Below, piece by piece: positions 44,724 through 52,925 of a stretch of 64,000 nucleotides of DNA. Position 1 is the stretch's first letter; each line of letters opens with the position of its first letter. Source of the DNA: an uncultured Pseudodesulfovibrio sp. (GTDB taxonomy: Bacteria > Desulfobacterota > Desulfovibrionia > Desulfovibrionales > Desulfovibrionaceae); the NCBI RefSeq assembly GCF_963675635.1, contig NZ_OY776488.1, positions 3,368,001 to 3,432,000 on the forward strand. Direction: 5' to 3'. The position numbers were made by a program, and so were the translations under genes. The notes under the pieces are model-generated. The model was not told where the DNA came from and did not search any database. It was given only the letters and a program-made list of their open reading frames with translations.

Positions 44724-46658
44724 TTATTTCAAGCACTTACCCATGAACTGCATGGCGAGCATGGTGATGTCGTCTGACTGTTCCGCACCGAGTGTGAAAG
44801 CCTTGATTGAGGCCTCTACCTCTTTGACGAGCTTGGGCGCGAACGGTTCTTCCATGGAAACAAGCAGTTCCATGAGGCGGTCTTCTGAGTAGAGTTTTTT
44901 GTCGGGATTCATGGCTTCAGTCACCCCGTCGGTGTACATGAAAATAATGTCGCCTGGCTTCATGGTCATGGTTTTGGTGGAGTATTCCATTGATTCCATG
45001 ATGCCGGCCACAGGTTCTCCAAAAGGCGGAATCCATTCAGGTGTTCCGCCGCATGGCATGAAGATGGGCGGGTTGTGTCCTGCGTTGGCATAGTGAATCT
45101 CTCCGGTTTCGATGTTCATGACAGCAAGGAACAGAGTCACGAACATACAGGATTCGTTGTCTGCGGACAGGTCTGCGTTGACCTTGGTCAGAACTTCGCC
45201 GGGGTCGAGGCCTTTTTCGGAGACGACCTTGAGCAGGGTTTTTGTTACAGCCATGAAAAAAGCCGCCGGGACACCTTTGCCGGAGACATCCCCCACCAAA
45301 AAACAGAAGTGCTTTTCGTCCACGAAGAAGAAATCATAGAGATCGCCACCGACTTCCTTGGCCGGTTCGATTGAAGCGAAAACCTCGAATTCCTTGCGTT
45401 CAGGGAAGGCCGGGAAAAGCTTCGGCAGAATGCCCATCTGGATTTCACGGGCAATGCGTAATTCAGATTCGATACGCTCCTTGGCCGCAGTGGTAGAGGT
45501 CAGATTTTCAATGAATTCCTTAAGCGATTCCTTCATGTGTCGGAAGGAACTTGTCAGATCACCCACTTCATCTCGACTGGATATTTCTGGCAGCATGACG
45601 TCCAGATCCCCGGAGGCTATTTCATGGGCCGCATCCGACAGTTGCCTTAGGGGGTTCGTAATGCGCCGCGCTATGCCGAGGGTTACCAGAGCGAGGAGCA
45701 GGAACCCTGCCAGACCGATCAGGCCCATGGTTTTAGAAAGACTGTGGACATCCGCAAACATTTCATCCTTGGGGAAGAGAATGCCGAGAGACCAGCCGCC
45801 ATATTCAAGTCCTTTGGAATACAGGTAGCATTCCTGATCATTAATGGCCTTGCCTACAGCTACAAAGGACGTTTCTCCTGCGAGCATATTCTGTCCCAAT
45901 TCGCGAAGTTGGGCAGAACCACGTTCTTCAGCCAGTGAGAAAATGGTCTGGTTCATGATCAGTCGCCGATCGGGGTGCGTTATGAAAGTACCGTTTCGCG
46001 AAAGCAGAAAGGCATATCCCGTGTCGAAAATACGTATTTTCGCCACCCTTTCCTGAAGCTTGCTCAAGGAAATGTCTGCCGTGACGACTCCGGCAAAGGT
46101 TGTTTTTCCGTTTTTTGTCCGGAAAAAAGGCACGCCATAGGTTGCCATGACAACGCCGCCGCCACCCTCATCGAAATACGGTTCAGTCCAGACCGGGCGG
46201 CCCAGTTCCTTGGGCATCTGATACCAGTCCATGTAGAAGTATCTGTATTTGGTATCGCCGAGCATGGTGAAGCCGATGCGTCCGCCGGAGCGGAAGTAAT
46301 ATGGGGCGAAGTAGAGTTTGTCGGGTTCGAGTGAATACGGTTCAAAGGCGATAGCCATACCGTAAATTTCAGGATTGTTTGCAAGAACGCGACGGTTGAG
46401 TTCCAGGATTTCCTGAGGAGTCAGAGTCGTGTCTTCAAGGGAAAAAGCGATGTTCTCCGCGACTTTTTGTACGCTGTATAGGGTCGCATCAATGCTGCCT
46501 GCGGTCTCGCGGGCGAGAAGGCGGGAATTGTCGCGAGTCTGGCGAAGGATGATATCTCGTGAATAATAGTAGTTATACCCTACAATGGCCCCAACTATGA
46601 CGAAGGCACAGGACAGGATAAAGAGTGTGAGTTTGAAGGCGATGGGCCAGCGTTTCAT
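44724..46658 (-). CDS. Membrane sensor PP2C/SpoIIE-type phosphatase (dCache-HAMP-SpoIIE)
   Basis: 644 residues. TM1 about 8-28; extracytoplasmic dCache-type sensor about 35-310 (GPPYYFRSGGRIG-like and PVWTEPYFDEGGG region); TM2 about 312-335; HAMP about 336-390 (ITNPLRQLSDAAHEIASGDLDV); coiled linker; SpoIIE/PP2C phosphatase about 420-640 with GGDLYDFFFVD, GDVSGKGVPAAFFMA and SDDITMLAMQ metal-binding aspartates. RsbU-like: it should dephosphorylate an anti-anti-sigma or similar partner in response to a periplasmic ligand. Its ATG overlaps the preceding gene's stop (ATGA), hence coupled. Confidence 0.92.
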   Translation of the reverse strand: MKRWPIAFKLTLFILSCAFVIVGAIVGYNYYYSRDIILRQTRDNSRLLARETAGSIDATLYSVQKVAENIAFSLEDTTLTPQEILELNRRVLANNPEIYGMAIAFEPYSLEPDKLYFAPYYFRSGGRIGFTMLGDTKYRYFYMDWYQMPKELGRPVWTEPYFDEGGGGVVMATYGVPFFRTKNGKTTFAGVVTADISLSKLQERVAKIRIFDTGYAFLLSRNGTFITHPDRRLIMNQTIFSLAEERGSAQLRELGQNMLAGETSFVAVGKAINDQECYLYSKGLEYGGWSLGILFPKDEMFADVHSLSKTMGLIGLAGFLLLALVTLGIARRITNPLRQLSDAAHEIASGDLDVMLPEISSRDEVGDLTSSFRHMKESLKEFIENLTSTTAAKERIESELRIAREIQMGILPKLFPAFPERKEFEVFASIEPAKEVGGDLYDFFFVDEKHFCFLVGDVSGKGVPAAFFMAVTKTLLKVVSEKGLDPGEVLTKVNADLSADNESCMFVTLFLAVMNIETGEIHYANAGHNPPIFMPCGGTPEWIPPFGEPVAGIMESMEYSTKTMTMKPGDIIFMYTDGVTEAMNPDKKLYSEDRLMELLVSMEEPFAPKLVKEVEASIKAFTLGAEQSDDITMLAMQFMGKCLK

Positions 46659-47656
46659 TGAAGTGCCCCTTTGTAGAATTCTTCATAGGTTGGGGCTGTG
46701 TCCAGAAAGCCGGTATCCAGCAGTGTTTGACGAACCCGTTCGAAGTCATCCTTGCGGAGGACGCCCATGGTGGCTGCTTCGTCCGACATAATGATGTCTT
46801 CCATCCGTTTGAGCATCCATCGCTGGTGCGCGCGATTGACCGGGACTCTGGCGGATTGCATGCGGTGCATGACAATATCGAGGGCCTCTTCCTCGTGGGC
46901 AAAGGCATATTCCCAGCCCTTGATGGTAGCTCGGACCATTTTTTTACAGAGTTCCGGTTTTTTCTGAGCTGTTTTTTCCAGACAGTAGATGCCATCTTCC
47001 GGGAAACTGAGTCCTGCGTCATTGAAAAACAGCGGTTGAAGATCTTCTTCATCGAGGCCGTAGGTGAGGAGTGTATGGTATTCGTTATACCACATGCCCG
47101 AGGCCGCATCGACACCGCCACGTAGGAACAGGTCCAGTGAAGAGGATTGCGGAACCACGGTGACCTTCAGGTTTTCCTGACGGAACAAGGCCCGGGCCTG
47201 AATTTGGAATTCATTTCCCCACAGACCGATCTTCTTGCCGTCCAAGTCCTTGAACGAGTTAATGTTTGAGGACTTTCTGGCAATGAGCATGAGTGCTGAT
47301 CGTTGCACGAATTGTCCGATGTTGACGATGGGCAGGGTGGTCCTTCGTTGAAGCCCTGTCGTGAGAAACAATGTGGCGAATTCCGCATTACCTGCATCAA
47401 GCTGCTCACTGGCAAGGACGTCAGGGCCGCCTGATATGAGTGTCAGGTCTATCCCTTCTTCCGCATAGAATCCTTTGTCCTTGGCGATAAAGTATCCGGC
47501 GAATTGGGCCTGTGGCAGCCATTGCAGGACAAGACTTGTCTTGTCCAGAGCGTGCGCCCCTATCGGGGACAACATAATGGCCAGTGCGGCAACCAGCAGC
47601 ATGGCGAACGTCTTTACTGCTGTGGATTCTGTCGATTTATTGTTGAATGGCAGCAT
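46655..47656 (-). CDS. NMT1/THI5-like periplasmic binding protein
   Basis: 333 residues with a signal peptide (about 15-36, ending AHA|LDKT). SLVLQWLPQAQFAGYFIAKDKGFYAEEGIDLTLI is the NMT1/ThiY-type opening; the type-II binding fold follows. Such proteins usually bind pyrimidines, nitrate, taurine or sulfonates for an ABC importer, yet no permease or ATPase is encoded here. Its start overlaps the rhodanese gene by 20 nt and its stop overlaps the PP2C gene by 4 nt; it may act as the ligand receptor of that phosphatase. Confidence 0.82.
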   Translation of the reverse strand: MLPFNNKSTESTAVKTFAMLLVAALAIMLSPIGAHALDKTSLVLQWLPQAQFAGYFIAKDKGFYAEEGIDLTLISGGPDVLASEQLDAGNAEFATLFLTTGLQRRTTLPIVNIGQFVQRSALMLIARKSSNINSFKDLDGKKIGLWGNEFQIQARALFRQENLKVTVVPQSSSLDLFLRGGVDAASGMWYNEYHTLLTYGLDEEDLQPLFFNDAGLSFPEDGIYCLEKTAQKKPELCKKMVRATIKGWEYAFAHEEEALDIVMHRMQSARVPVNRAHQRWMLKRMEDIIMSDEAATMGVLRKDDFERVRQTLLDTGFLDTAPTYEEFYKGALQ

Positions 47657-48800
47657 CGAATTCCTTGACCTTTTGATTCCAGAGTGGCGTGTCGGAGTCG
47701 CCTTTCCAGGCCAGGCGGGGGTCTACCTGAGCAATGAGCATACCTTGCATTATCGAATGTGTAGCGTAGCCGAATGCAGTCAGTTTTTTCATGGAGTTGA
47801 TGAGCAGGGACGAATTGATGCCCGTGTCTCGGCTGATGTCATGAATGTCGATGACCACGTAGTTGTTGAATTTGATGTTTGCGAGGAGGTAACTGATGAC
47901 TTTGCGATCGGCATTGTTCAGTCGTTGGTCTGCCGTCAGCTTGAGGAGCATTGGCTGACTGGTGATAACGGTTTGGTCCGCTTCGATGACCGGCTTCATC
48001 TTTTCGGGGGCGTTGGCAATTGACTGCATACCGCCTTCAAGGAATGCGTAATCAAAGTAGTCGTAAGCATTGAGGAAGTACTGCAACCAACGGATCTGTT
48101 TGCCCACCGCATCAAAAATAAGCAATTTCTTTTCTGTCCAGATACGGGATGTCACAAGATCAAGGAGCGGGTCCAGAGGGATGTTTCGGATGTCTTCGAT
48201 TCGAGGGCTGCAGTTCCGCTGGAATGGGTCGCGGATATCAATGACCACAGTGTTCGGTTCTTTGGCCGCAGCCACGAATTCATCATAGGCGATTTGATGC
48301 CGGAGAAATTTTTCGGCGTCGATGATGCGATTTGCTCGGGCTGGAGTTTCTCCCATGAGGGTAGCCCTTTCGGGTGTGGCTGTGATCCAGTCGAAAATCC
48401 CGCCATCATAGACGAAAACATTTTCAAAGCCGAGTGATAATGAGAGCTGGGCTGCCTGATAACTTTTGGCGCAAGAGTGACCATTGCAATAGAAAGCTAA
48501 TGTTTCAGGACTGTTTTTCGGGCGGACTTCTCCCAGTTTTTCGGCAAAATCATCCAGCGTGAGCGGGAGCAAAACCGCTTTGTTGATATGAGCCACTTCG
48601 TACTCAAGCCGGGATCGGATGTCGATGATGACGGTGGAGTCATATTCAGCCATGAGCTTTTCTGTCGAGATAGGAGTGACTTCCGGGTAATAGGGGCGCA
48701 GTGGGAAGTCTTCCTGAGCGTAAGTCTGTGTGATTGGGAACATGAATGTCGCGATCATGAAGAGCGCGAAGAGGGTGTGCGTGTACAAGCGGGTATGCAT
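47637..48800 (-). CDS. Exported protein: two rhodanese domains plus winged-helix-like tail
   Basis: 387 residues. Signal peptide about 1-28 (ending TYA|QEDF). First rhodanese domain about 45-140 (IIDIRSRLEYEVAHINKA) with active-site cysteine in FYCNGHSCAKS. Second rhodanese-like domain about 165-270 (VVIDIRDPFQRN) lacking the catalytic loop Cys (LLIFDAVGKQIRW). Residues about 285-375 look like a winged helix (LNNADRKVISYLLANIKFNN, ISRDTGINSSLLINSMKKL), the kind seen in RepL-like DNA-binding proteins. A DNA-binding fold on an exported chain is unexpected. Middle of the overlapping five-gene operon. Confidence 0.7.
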   Translation of the reverse strand: MHTRLYTHTLFALFMIATFMFPITQTYAQEDFPLRPYYPEVTPISTEKLMAEYDSTVIIDIRSRLEYEVAHINKAVLLPLTLDDFAEKLGEVRPKNSPETLAFYCNGHSCAKSYQAAQLSLSLGFENVFVYDGGIFDWITATPERATLMGETPARANRIIDAEKFLRHQIAYDEFVAAAKEPNTVVIDIRDPFQRNCSPRIEDIRNIPLDPLLDLVTSRIWTEKKLLIFDAVGKQIRWLQYFLNAYDYFDYAFLEGGMQSIANAPEKMKPVIEADQTVITSQPMLLKLTADQRLNNADRKVISYLLANIKFNNYVVIDIHDISRDTGINSSLLINSMKKLTAFGYATHSIMQGMLIAQVDPRLAWKGDSDTPLWNQKVKEFDAAIQQ

Positions 48801-48807
48801 GGTGGTT

Positions 48808-49320
48808 TTAGCCCTGATCCGTGACAGTTGTCAGGAAGCGATTGAAGATCGCACACAGTCTGTCCGTGCTGTTTTCCAACCTGTGGTTGTCGTTGAAGAC
48901 GTGCAGATCCGCCTTGTGGGTTTTGGCAAATCGCAGTGAATTGTCCACGGGGACAACGTCGTCGGCCCAACCGTGGATAACAGTGACTTTCTCCGGCAGA
49001 TTTGTGAAGACATGAAGGGCATAACCTTGAAAATAGAAGGCAGGAGCGAGCAGAAACAGTCCTGCGGTTTTTACCTGTTTGGCAGCAGCCGCAGCGACAT
49101 ACCCCCCCATGCTGGAGCCAGCCAGAATAATGGGGCCATCCAGTTCCTTCAATCGTTTCACGAGGCGTTCTGCCCTTTCATCCGCGTTTTCAAGATCCTG
49201 AAAGTCCAGAGCCTCCATGGTCAGACCACAACTCTTTGCGGTTTCTGCCAAGGCTTTGCTTTTTTTCCCCCATGGTTCGCTCAGAGAACCATGGCACCAG
49301 ATGAGAGTCGGTTCAGACAT
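48808..49320 (-). CDS. Small alpha/beta hydrolase
   Basis: 170 residues, cytoplasmic. LIWCHGSLSEPWGKKSKALA, nucleophile motif GSSMGG (S70), acid in GWADDVVPV, and His in DNHRLENST: a complete alpha/beta-hydrolase triad on a minimal UPF0227/YcjY-like scaffold. Overlaps the kinase gene by 8 nt and is 7 nt before the rhodanese gene. Substrate unknown; may be an esterase or a small-molecule-binding part of the signalling operon. Confidence 0.75.
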   Translation of the reverse strand: MSEPTLIWCHGSLSEPWGKKSKALAETAKSCGLTMEALDFQDLENADERAERLVKRLKELDGPIILAGSSMGGYVAAAAAKQVKTAGLFLLAPAFYFQGYALHVFTNLPEKVTVIHGWADDVVPVDNSLRFAKTHKADLHVFNDNHRLENSTDRLCAIFNRFLTTVTDQG

Positions 49321-51328
49321 TGTCTGCTCCCGCGTTGTGGGTTGATAGCGTCTTTGTCATTTGGCGGATGGCAGTGAAAAGGGTACTTTTCTTGACAGGC
49401 TTGGGAATATGCACATCAGCTCCGGCGTCCAGGCACCGCTTGGCGTCTTCATCCAGCGCATGTGCCGTCATTGCGGCTATGGGGGTAGGGAGAAGGTGCT
49501 GTTCGGCTTCCCAGGCGCGAATGGCCTTGGTGGTCGAGTAGCCATCCATCAGCGGCATCTGAATATCCATGAGAATCAGATCCCATCCGCCCAGTTTGAA
49601 TGCTTCAAATCCTTCCTGACCGTTTTCAACCACGGTCAGGAAACACGGAGTCCCCTTGAGATATGTCTGTATGACGAACGCATTGTACTTGGAGTCTTCC
49701 ATCATGAGGATGTTTGCTTCAGGCAAAGGGGCTTCTTCTCCTTCGATCAGCCCCTCTCCCAGCCTTGATTCATCCGTTGAATCGATGTTGAAACAGGCTG
49801 TAAAGTGAAATGTGCTGCCGCGTCCTGGAGTGCTTTCCGCCCAGATGTGTCCACCCATGAGTTGAGTGAGCTGTTTGCTAATAGCCAGTCCTAGGCCGGT
49901 ACCGCCGAATTCGCGGGTTGTGGAGCTGTCTGCCTGGGTAAATGAATCAAAAATTGTGGAGAGTTTGTCTCCGGCTATCCCAATTCCCGTGTCCGTAATG
50001 GAGAATTGCAGGGTGATTTTCCCGGCAGGACCGGGAGCTGTCTGGACAGCCACATCAACGGAGCCGGAATCAGTGAATTTGACGGCGTTTCCGAGCAGGT
50101 TGAGCAGGATCTGTCTGAGTCGGGTTGGGTCGCCCTGCAGGTGGTCGGGGATTGCCGGTGGAATGGTGCAGTTCAAGGACAACCCTTTTTGCTGTGCCTT
50201 GGTGTCCACAACAGTACAGATCTTGTCAATGGTGCCTTTCAGGGAAAACCATGTGGATTCGAGTTTAAGGTGACCTGCTTCAATCTTGGACAAGTCCAGA
50301 ATGTCGTCGAGGATTTCCAACAGGCTTTCGCCGGCAGTACGGAATACATTGACATATTTGGCCTGATCTTCAGAAAGCTCTGTTTCCCAGAGAATGTCCG
50401 CCATACCGAGAATGGCATTCATGGGCGTACGAATCTCGTGACTCATGCTTGCCAGAAAACTGCTTTTGGCCTGATTGGCGACTTCGGCTGTCTTTTTGGA
50501 GTTGCGAATTTCCCTGAGGGCTTCATTCAGAGAGAGGTTTTTGGTCTCAAGTTCTTCCGTCCTTTTTCTTACGGTTGTTTCAAGAATATTCTGATGGTTT
50601 TGCAGCTTGGAGTTGGCTTCTTGGAGGTCGTCGATAAGATGGCGGAGGGATTCGCGCATGTCGTCGATGGCTCGGGCCAGGTTGCCCAATTCGTTGGGGG
50701 CAGAGGTGTCGATGTATGCATCCAGGTCGCCGTCTGCGATAAAGGTGGCTGATGTCTCAAGCTGTTTGAGCGGTGCGAAGAACTTTTTTCGTGAGAAGAG
50801 ATATGATGTTAAGGAAATGGCCCCGATAAGTAAAATGGCAAGGACCAGGGTGGCAATGACGTAAATGCCGATTTCCTGTTGGTATTTTTCGGTGGAGACA
50901 GCGATTCGGAATGTGCCGATCCAGTCTCCGTATTTTTTGATTTCTACGGAATTTGTCAGAAATTGGCGGTCGTTTTTGAAAAAAGCGAACGTTTTGTCTG
51001 CATAGCGAGGACGGGCTTTGACGGACATGATTTCCCGGCCAGTGATGACTTGCGCAAAAACAACAGTTTCGTCTTGAAATACGGCGTCGATAAAGTCTTT
51101 GGCTGAAGCGTGATCGACCTGCCATACGGCGGAGGCAAGGCTGGTTCGGGCTAGGTGGGAGATGTTTTGTGTTTGATCAGCAAGGTGGAGTTTCAGTCGG
51201 TAGGCGTTGAATCCTATGATGGCGGCAGAGAAACAGAGGACGATAATACCAATCAGACCCATTTGCAGGATTGCTGCCCTGCGGCTGAGAGAATGTGCTT
51301 TGGTCAGCGTGCGTGTGTCCGGGGTCAT
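49313..51328 (-). CDS. Hybrid sensor histidine kinase/response regulator
   Basis: 671 residues. TM1 about 20-42; periplasmic sensor domain about 45-155; TM2 about 158-180; HAMP about 181-240; coiled coil to about 290; HisKA with SHEIRTPMNAILGM (phospho-His); HATPase_c about 395-510 (ITDTGIGIAGDKL, GGTGLGLAISKQL); receiver domain about 545-660 with LILMDIQMPLMDG and AMTAHALDED. First gene of the 51328-44724 minus-strand operon. Its output partner is not encoded here; the PP2C and GGDEF genes are candidates. Confidence 0.95.
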   Translation of the reverse strand: MTPDTRTLTKAHSLSRRAAILQMGLIGIIVLCFSAAIIGFNAYRLKLHLADQTQNISHLARTSLASAVWQVDHASAKDFIDAVFQDETVVFAQVITGREIMSVKARPRYADKTFAFFKNDRQFLTNSVEIKKYGDWIGTFRIAVSTEKYQQEIGIYVIATLVLAILLIGAISLTSYLFSRKKFFAPLKQLETSATFIADGDLDAYIDTSAPNELGNLARAIDDMRESLRHLIDDLQEANSKLQNHQNILETTVRKRTEELETKNLSLNEALREIRNSKKTAEVANQAKSSFLASMSHEIRTPMNAILGMADILWETELSEDQAKYVNVFRTAGESLLEILDDILDLSKIEAGHLKLESTWFSLKGTIDKICTVVDTKAQQKGLSLNCTIPPAIPDHLQGDPTRLRQILLNLLGNAVKFTDSGSVDVAVQTAPGPAGKITLQFSITDTGIGIAGDKLSTIFDSFTQADSSTTREFGGTGLGLAISKQLTQLMGGHIWAESTPGRGSTFHFTACFNIDSTDESRLGEGLIEGEEAPLPEANILMMEDSKYNAFVIQTYLKGTPCFLTVVENGQEGFEAFKLGGWDLILMDIQMPLMDGYSTTKAIRAWEAEQHLLPTPIAAMTAHALDEDAKRCLDAGADVHIPKPVKKSTLFTAIRQMTKTLSTHNAGADNV

Positions 51329-51444
51329 CTGTCCGTCTCTTTTCCGTCATGTTTGTATTCTGAAATTCATATGTTGTTCAAAGCTTTTTCGCAAGACATC
51401 AGAGCGATTTGTGGAATGTTCATAGAGCAAAAGGGGAATGTAAT

Positions 51445-51474
51445 AAAAAAAAAGGCCGGACAGAAAGTCCGGCC
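51445..51474 (-). terminator. Rho-independent terminator of CII paralogue 2
   Basis: GGCCGGAC-AGAAA-GTCCGGCC, 8-bp stem with a nine-T minus-strand tail, 25 nt after the gene's stop. Confidence 0.92.
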
Positions 51475-51499
51475 ATGAAATATTGTAAGAGAAGTGGAT

Positions 51500-51748
51500 T
51501 TAAGCGTTGCAACCATCCAGGTTGAAACCCATCTCGCTGGCCATGTATTGCAAGGGGCGTATGTCGTGGGTCACCTTCATGATTTCCAGCAGGGTCTCGG
51601 CGCCAAGCTTTGCACTGACATCAAAAGGATTGATTTCACGCATGAGTGTTGAATATGGCTTGTTGATCTTCTGAGCTACGACCTTAGCCTGAATGCCGCT
51701 GTCGAGGATACAGTCCTGAACCACCTTGGTCACATTCTTGTCAAACAT
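51500..51748 (-). CDS. Phage-CII-like (Phage_CP76) regulator, paralogue 2
   Basis: 82 residues from ATG at 51748, chosen for GGGAGGGC just upstream; an in-frame ATG at 51796 falls at the predicted transcription start. MFDKNVTKVVQDC, then KPYSTLMREINPFDVSAKLGAET: same HTH family as 44200-44505. Its sigma-54 promoter and upstream palindromes make it an inducible gene. Own terminator, so monocistronic. Targets unknown. Confidence 0.85.
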   Translation of the reverse strand: MFDKNVTKVVQDCILDSGIQAKVVAQKINKPYSTLMREINPFDVSAKLGAETLLEIMKVTHDIRPLQYMASEMGFNLDGCNA

Positions 51749-51807
51749 ATTGCCCTCCCGCATGGTTATGTGTTGCTTGATTTCCCCATAATTCATGAAC
51801 AGTATAA

Positions 51808-51823
51808 AGCAACGGCCGTGCCA
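51808..51823 (-). promoter_or_regulatory. Sigma-54 promoter of CII paralogue 2
   Basis: Minus strand TGGCACGGCCGTTGCT matches the -24/-12 consensus TGGCACG-N4-TTGCW at all conserved bases. Predicted start near 51796, leaving a leader of about 48 nt with a GGAGGG site. Requires an AAA+ enhancer-binding protein, none of which is in this window. Confidence 0.85.
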
Positions 51824-51900
51824 AAAGTGCGTTATTTCTTTTATATTATGAAAATACTAAGGGTTATACAACGGTGATTCTTTGAGGAGCAGGAAGGAAT

Positions 51901-51968
51901 ATGTCGCATCTATGTCGCGAAGCGACATTTCTGCGACAGTGATGCAACACTATTGTCGCAATGCGACA
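51901..51968 (-). promoter_or_regulatory. Enhancer-like palindromes upstream of the sigma-54 promoter
   Basis: Two perfect TGTCGC-N3-GCGACA palindromes (51913-51927 and 51954-51968) with centres 41 bp apart (four helical turns), plus single half-sites at 51902-51907 and 51933-51938. They lie about 90-145 bp upstream of the -24 element, the usual place for enhancer-binding protein sites. Confidence 0.75.
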
Positions 51969-51985
51969 TGCGGCGTGTTTGAAAC

Positions 51986-52014
51986 AAAAAAAGGGAGTCG
52001 CCGAGGCGACTCCC
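51986..52014 (-). terminator. Rho-independent terminator of the 40-aa ORF transcript
   Basis: GGGAGTCGCC-GA-GGCGACTCCC with a seven-T minus-strand tail. A second CCCGG-TTTAT-CCGGG hairpin lies just upstream at about 52022-52036. Confidence 0.9.
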
Positions 52015-52095
52015 AATATTTCCCGGTTTATCCGGGAGTCCGAAACGTATCTATTAGGCTTTCAGGTGTGGGTTGCGGTCCAATCCGATGCCCAT

Positions 52096-52107
52096 AGGAG
52101 GTGATCC
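52096..52107 (-). other. 12-nt copy of the 16S rRNA 3' tail in a 3' UTR
   Basis: Minus strand GGATCACCTCCT is identical to the anti-Shine-Dalgarno end of 16S rRNA. It lies between the stop of the 40-aa ORF (52116) and its terminator (51986-52014), so it would be transcribed. On the plus strand it reads AGGAGGTGATCC but no start codon follows at a usable distance. Confidence 0.5.
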
Positions 52108-52115
52108 GTTCGGGA

Positions 52116-52238
52116 CTAAGAGTTCTGGTTGCGATTCCAATCCTGTGACCAGGACTTGAAGGAATCGATGTAAGTCAGCCAACTGCGGCTTCCAAGGATG
52201 ATTTCCATGATTCTGGATGCTGTAAGATTAGAAAACAT
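52116..52238 (-). CDS. Small aromatic-rich peptide (40 aa), unknown function
   Basis: 40 residues beginning MFSNLTASRIMEIILGSR, then SWLTYIDSFKSWSQDW. GGAG lies 8 nt upstream, codon use looks coding, and a terminator follows about 100 nt downstream. 78 bp after the TetR gene stop, so it could be co-transcribed with it. Not recognised; an amphipathic, Trp-rich regulatory or membrane-active peptide is possible. Confidence 0.6.
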   Translation of the reverse strand: MFSNLTASRIMEIILGSRSWLTYIDSFKSWSQDWNRNQNS

Positions 52239-52316
52239 GTTTCTCACTCCGTAATAAAAAATTTCGTTCTCAGTGAAATGGACAAAACTTTTACCTGTGT
52301 AGCGCCAGGTGTTTTA

Positions 52317-52907
52317 TCAACAGCCATCCTGGCTGGGGCTGTATTTCAGGCTGCGCATCACATGTTTTATGGTCTCGTCAAAAATGTTTCCGGACTCGTA
52401 AGGAGTCAGGAGACTGGTACGGACGGAACCGACAATGTTGCCGTAAATGATCAACGCGGTTTCTTCGAGTGGAAGGTCGCGGATCGTGCCGTCTTCAATA
52501 CCGAGAGACACGCAGCGCTTCAGCTCATCAATAAAGATGCTGAACTTTTCAGCCACCTTTTCGACATCAAGGCCAGTTTCCATATGGCTGAAAGGCGAAC
52601 ACCGCAGGAGAATGGAAAAACGAGTCCTGTGCTCCTCGGTGAAGTTGAAATATGCGGTCATGTATCGCTGAATGGCATCAAGTCCATCAGTGTTTTCGGC
52701 GGTGGCTTCTGTCAGTTGCGCCACCAGCCTGTCAGCCATGTCGAATCCTGCGGCCAGGAAGAGATCCTGTTTGCTGCCGAAGTAATGGGAAACCAGCCCG
52801 AAAGACACGTCTGCGCGGTTCGCCACGTCTTTGACGGTGGCGCCGGTGAATCCCAGTTGAGCAAAGGCTTCCTGGGCGGCTTTGAGTATGGCTTCCTTTT
52901 TGGACAT
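52317..52907 (-). CDS. TetR-family transcriptional regulator
   Basis: 196 residues. N-terminal TetR HTH (about 5-50; AFAQLGFTGATVKDVANRADVSFGLVSHYFGSKQDLF) and a ligand-binding helical domain. Length and fold are typical. Two identical operators at 52926-52978 overlap its own promoter. No obvious adjacent efflux or enzyme target on the other side (glnS is parallel), so the regulon lies elsewhere or includes the 40-aa ORF. Confidence 0.92.
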   Translation of the reverse strand: MSKKEAILKAAQEAFAQLGFTGATVKDVANRADVSFGLVSHYFGSKQDLFLAAGFDMADRLVAQLTEATAENTDGLDAIQRYMTAYFNFTEEHRTRFSILLRCSPFSHMETGLDVEKVAEKFSIFIDELKRCVSLGIEDGTIRDLPLEETALIIYGNIVGSVRTSLLTPYESGNIFDETIKHVMRSLKYSPSQDGC

Positions 52908-52925
52908 GGTCTGTTTCTCTTTATC

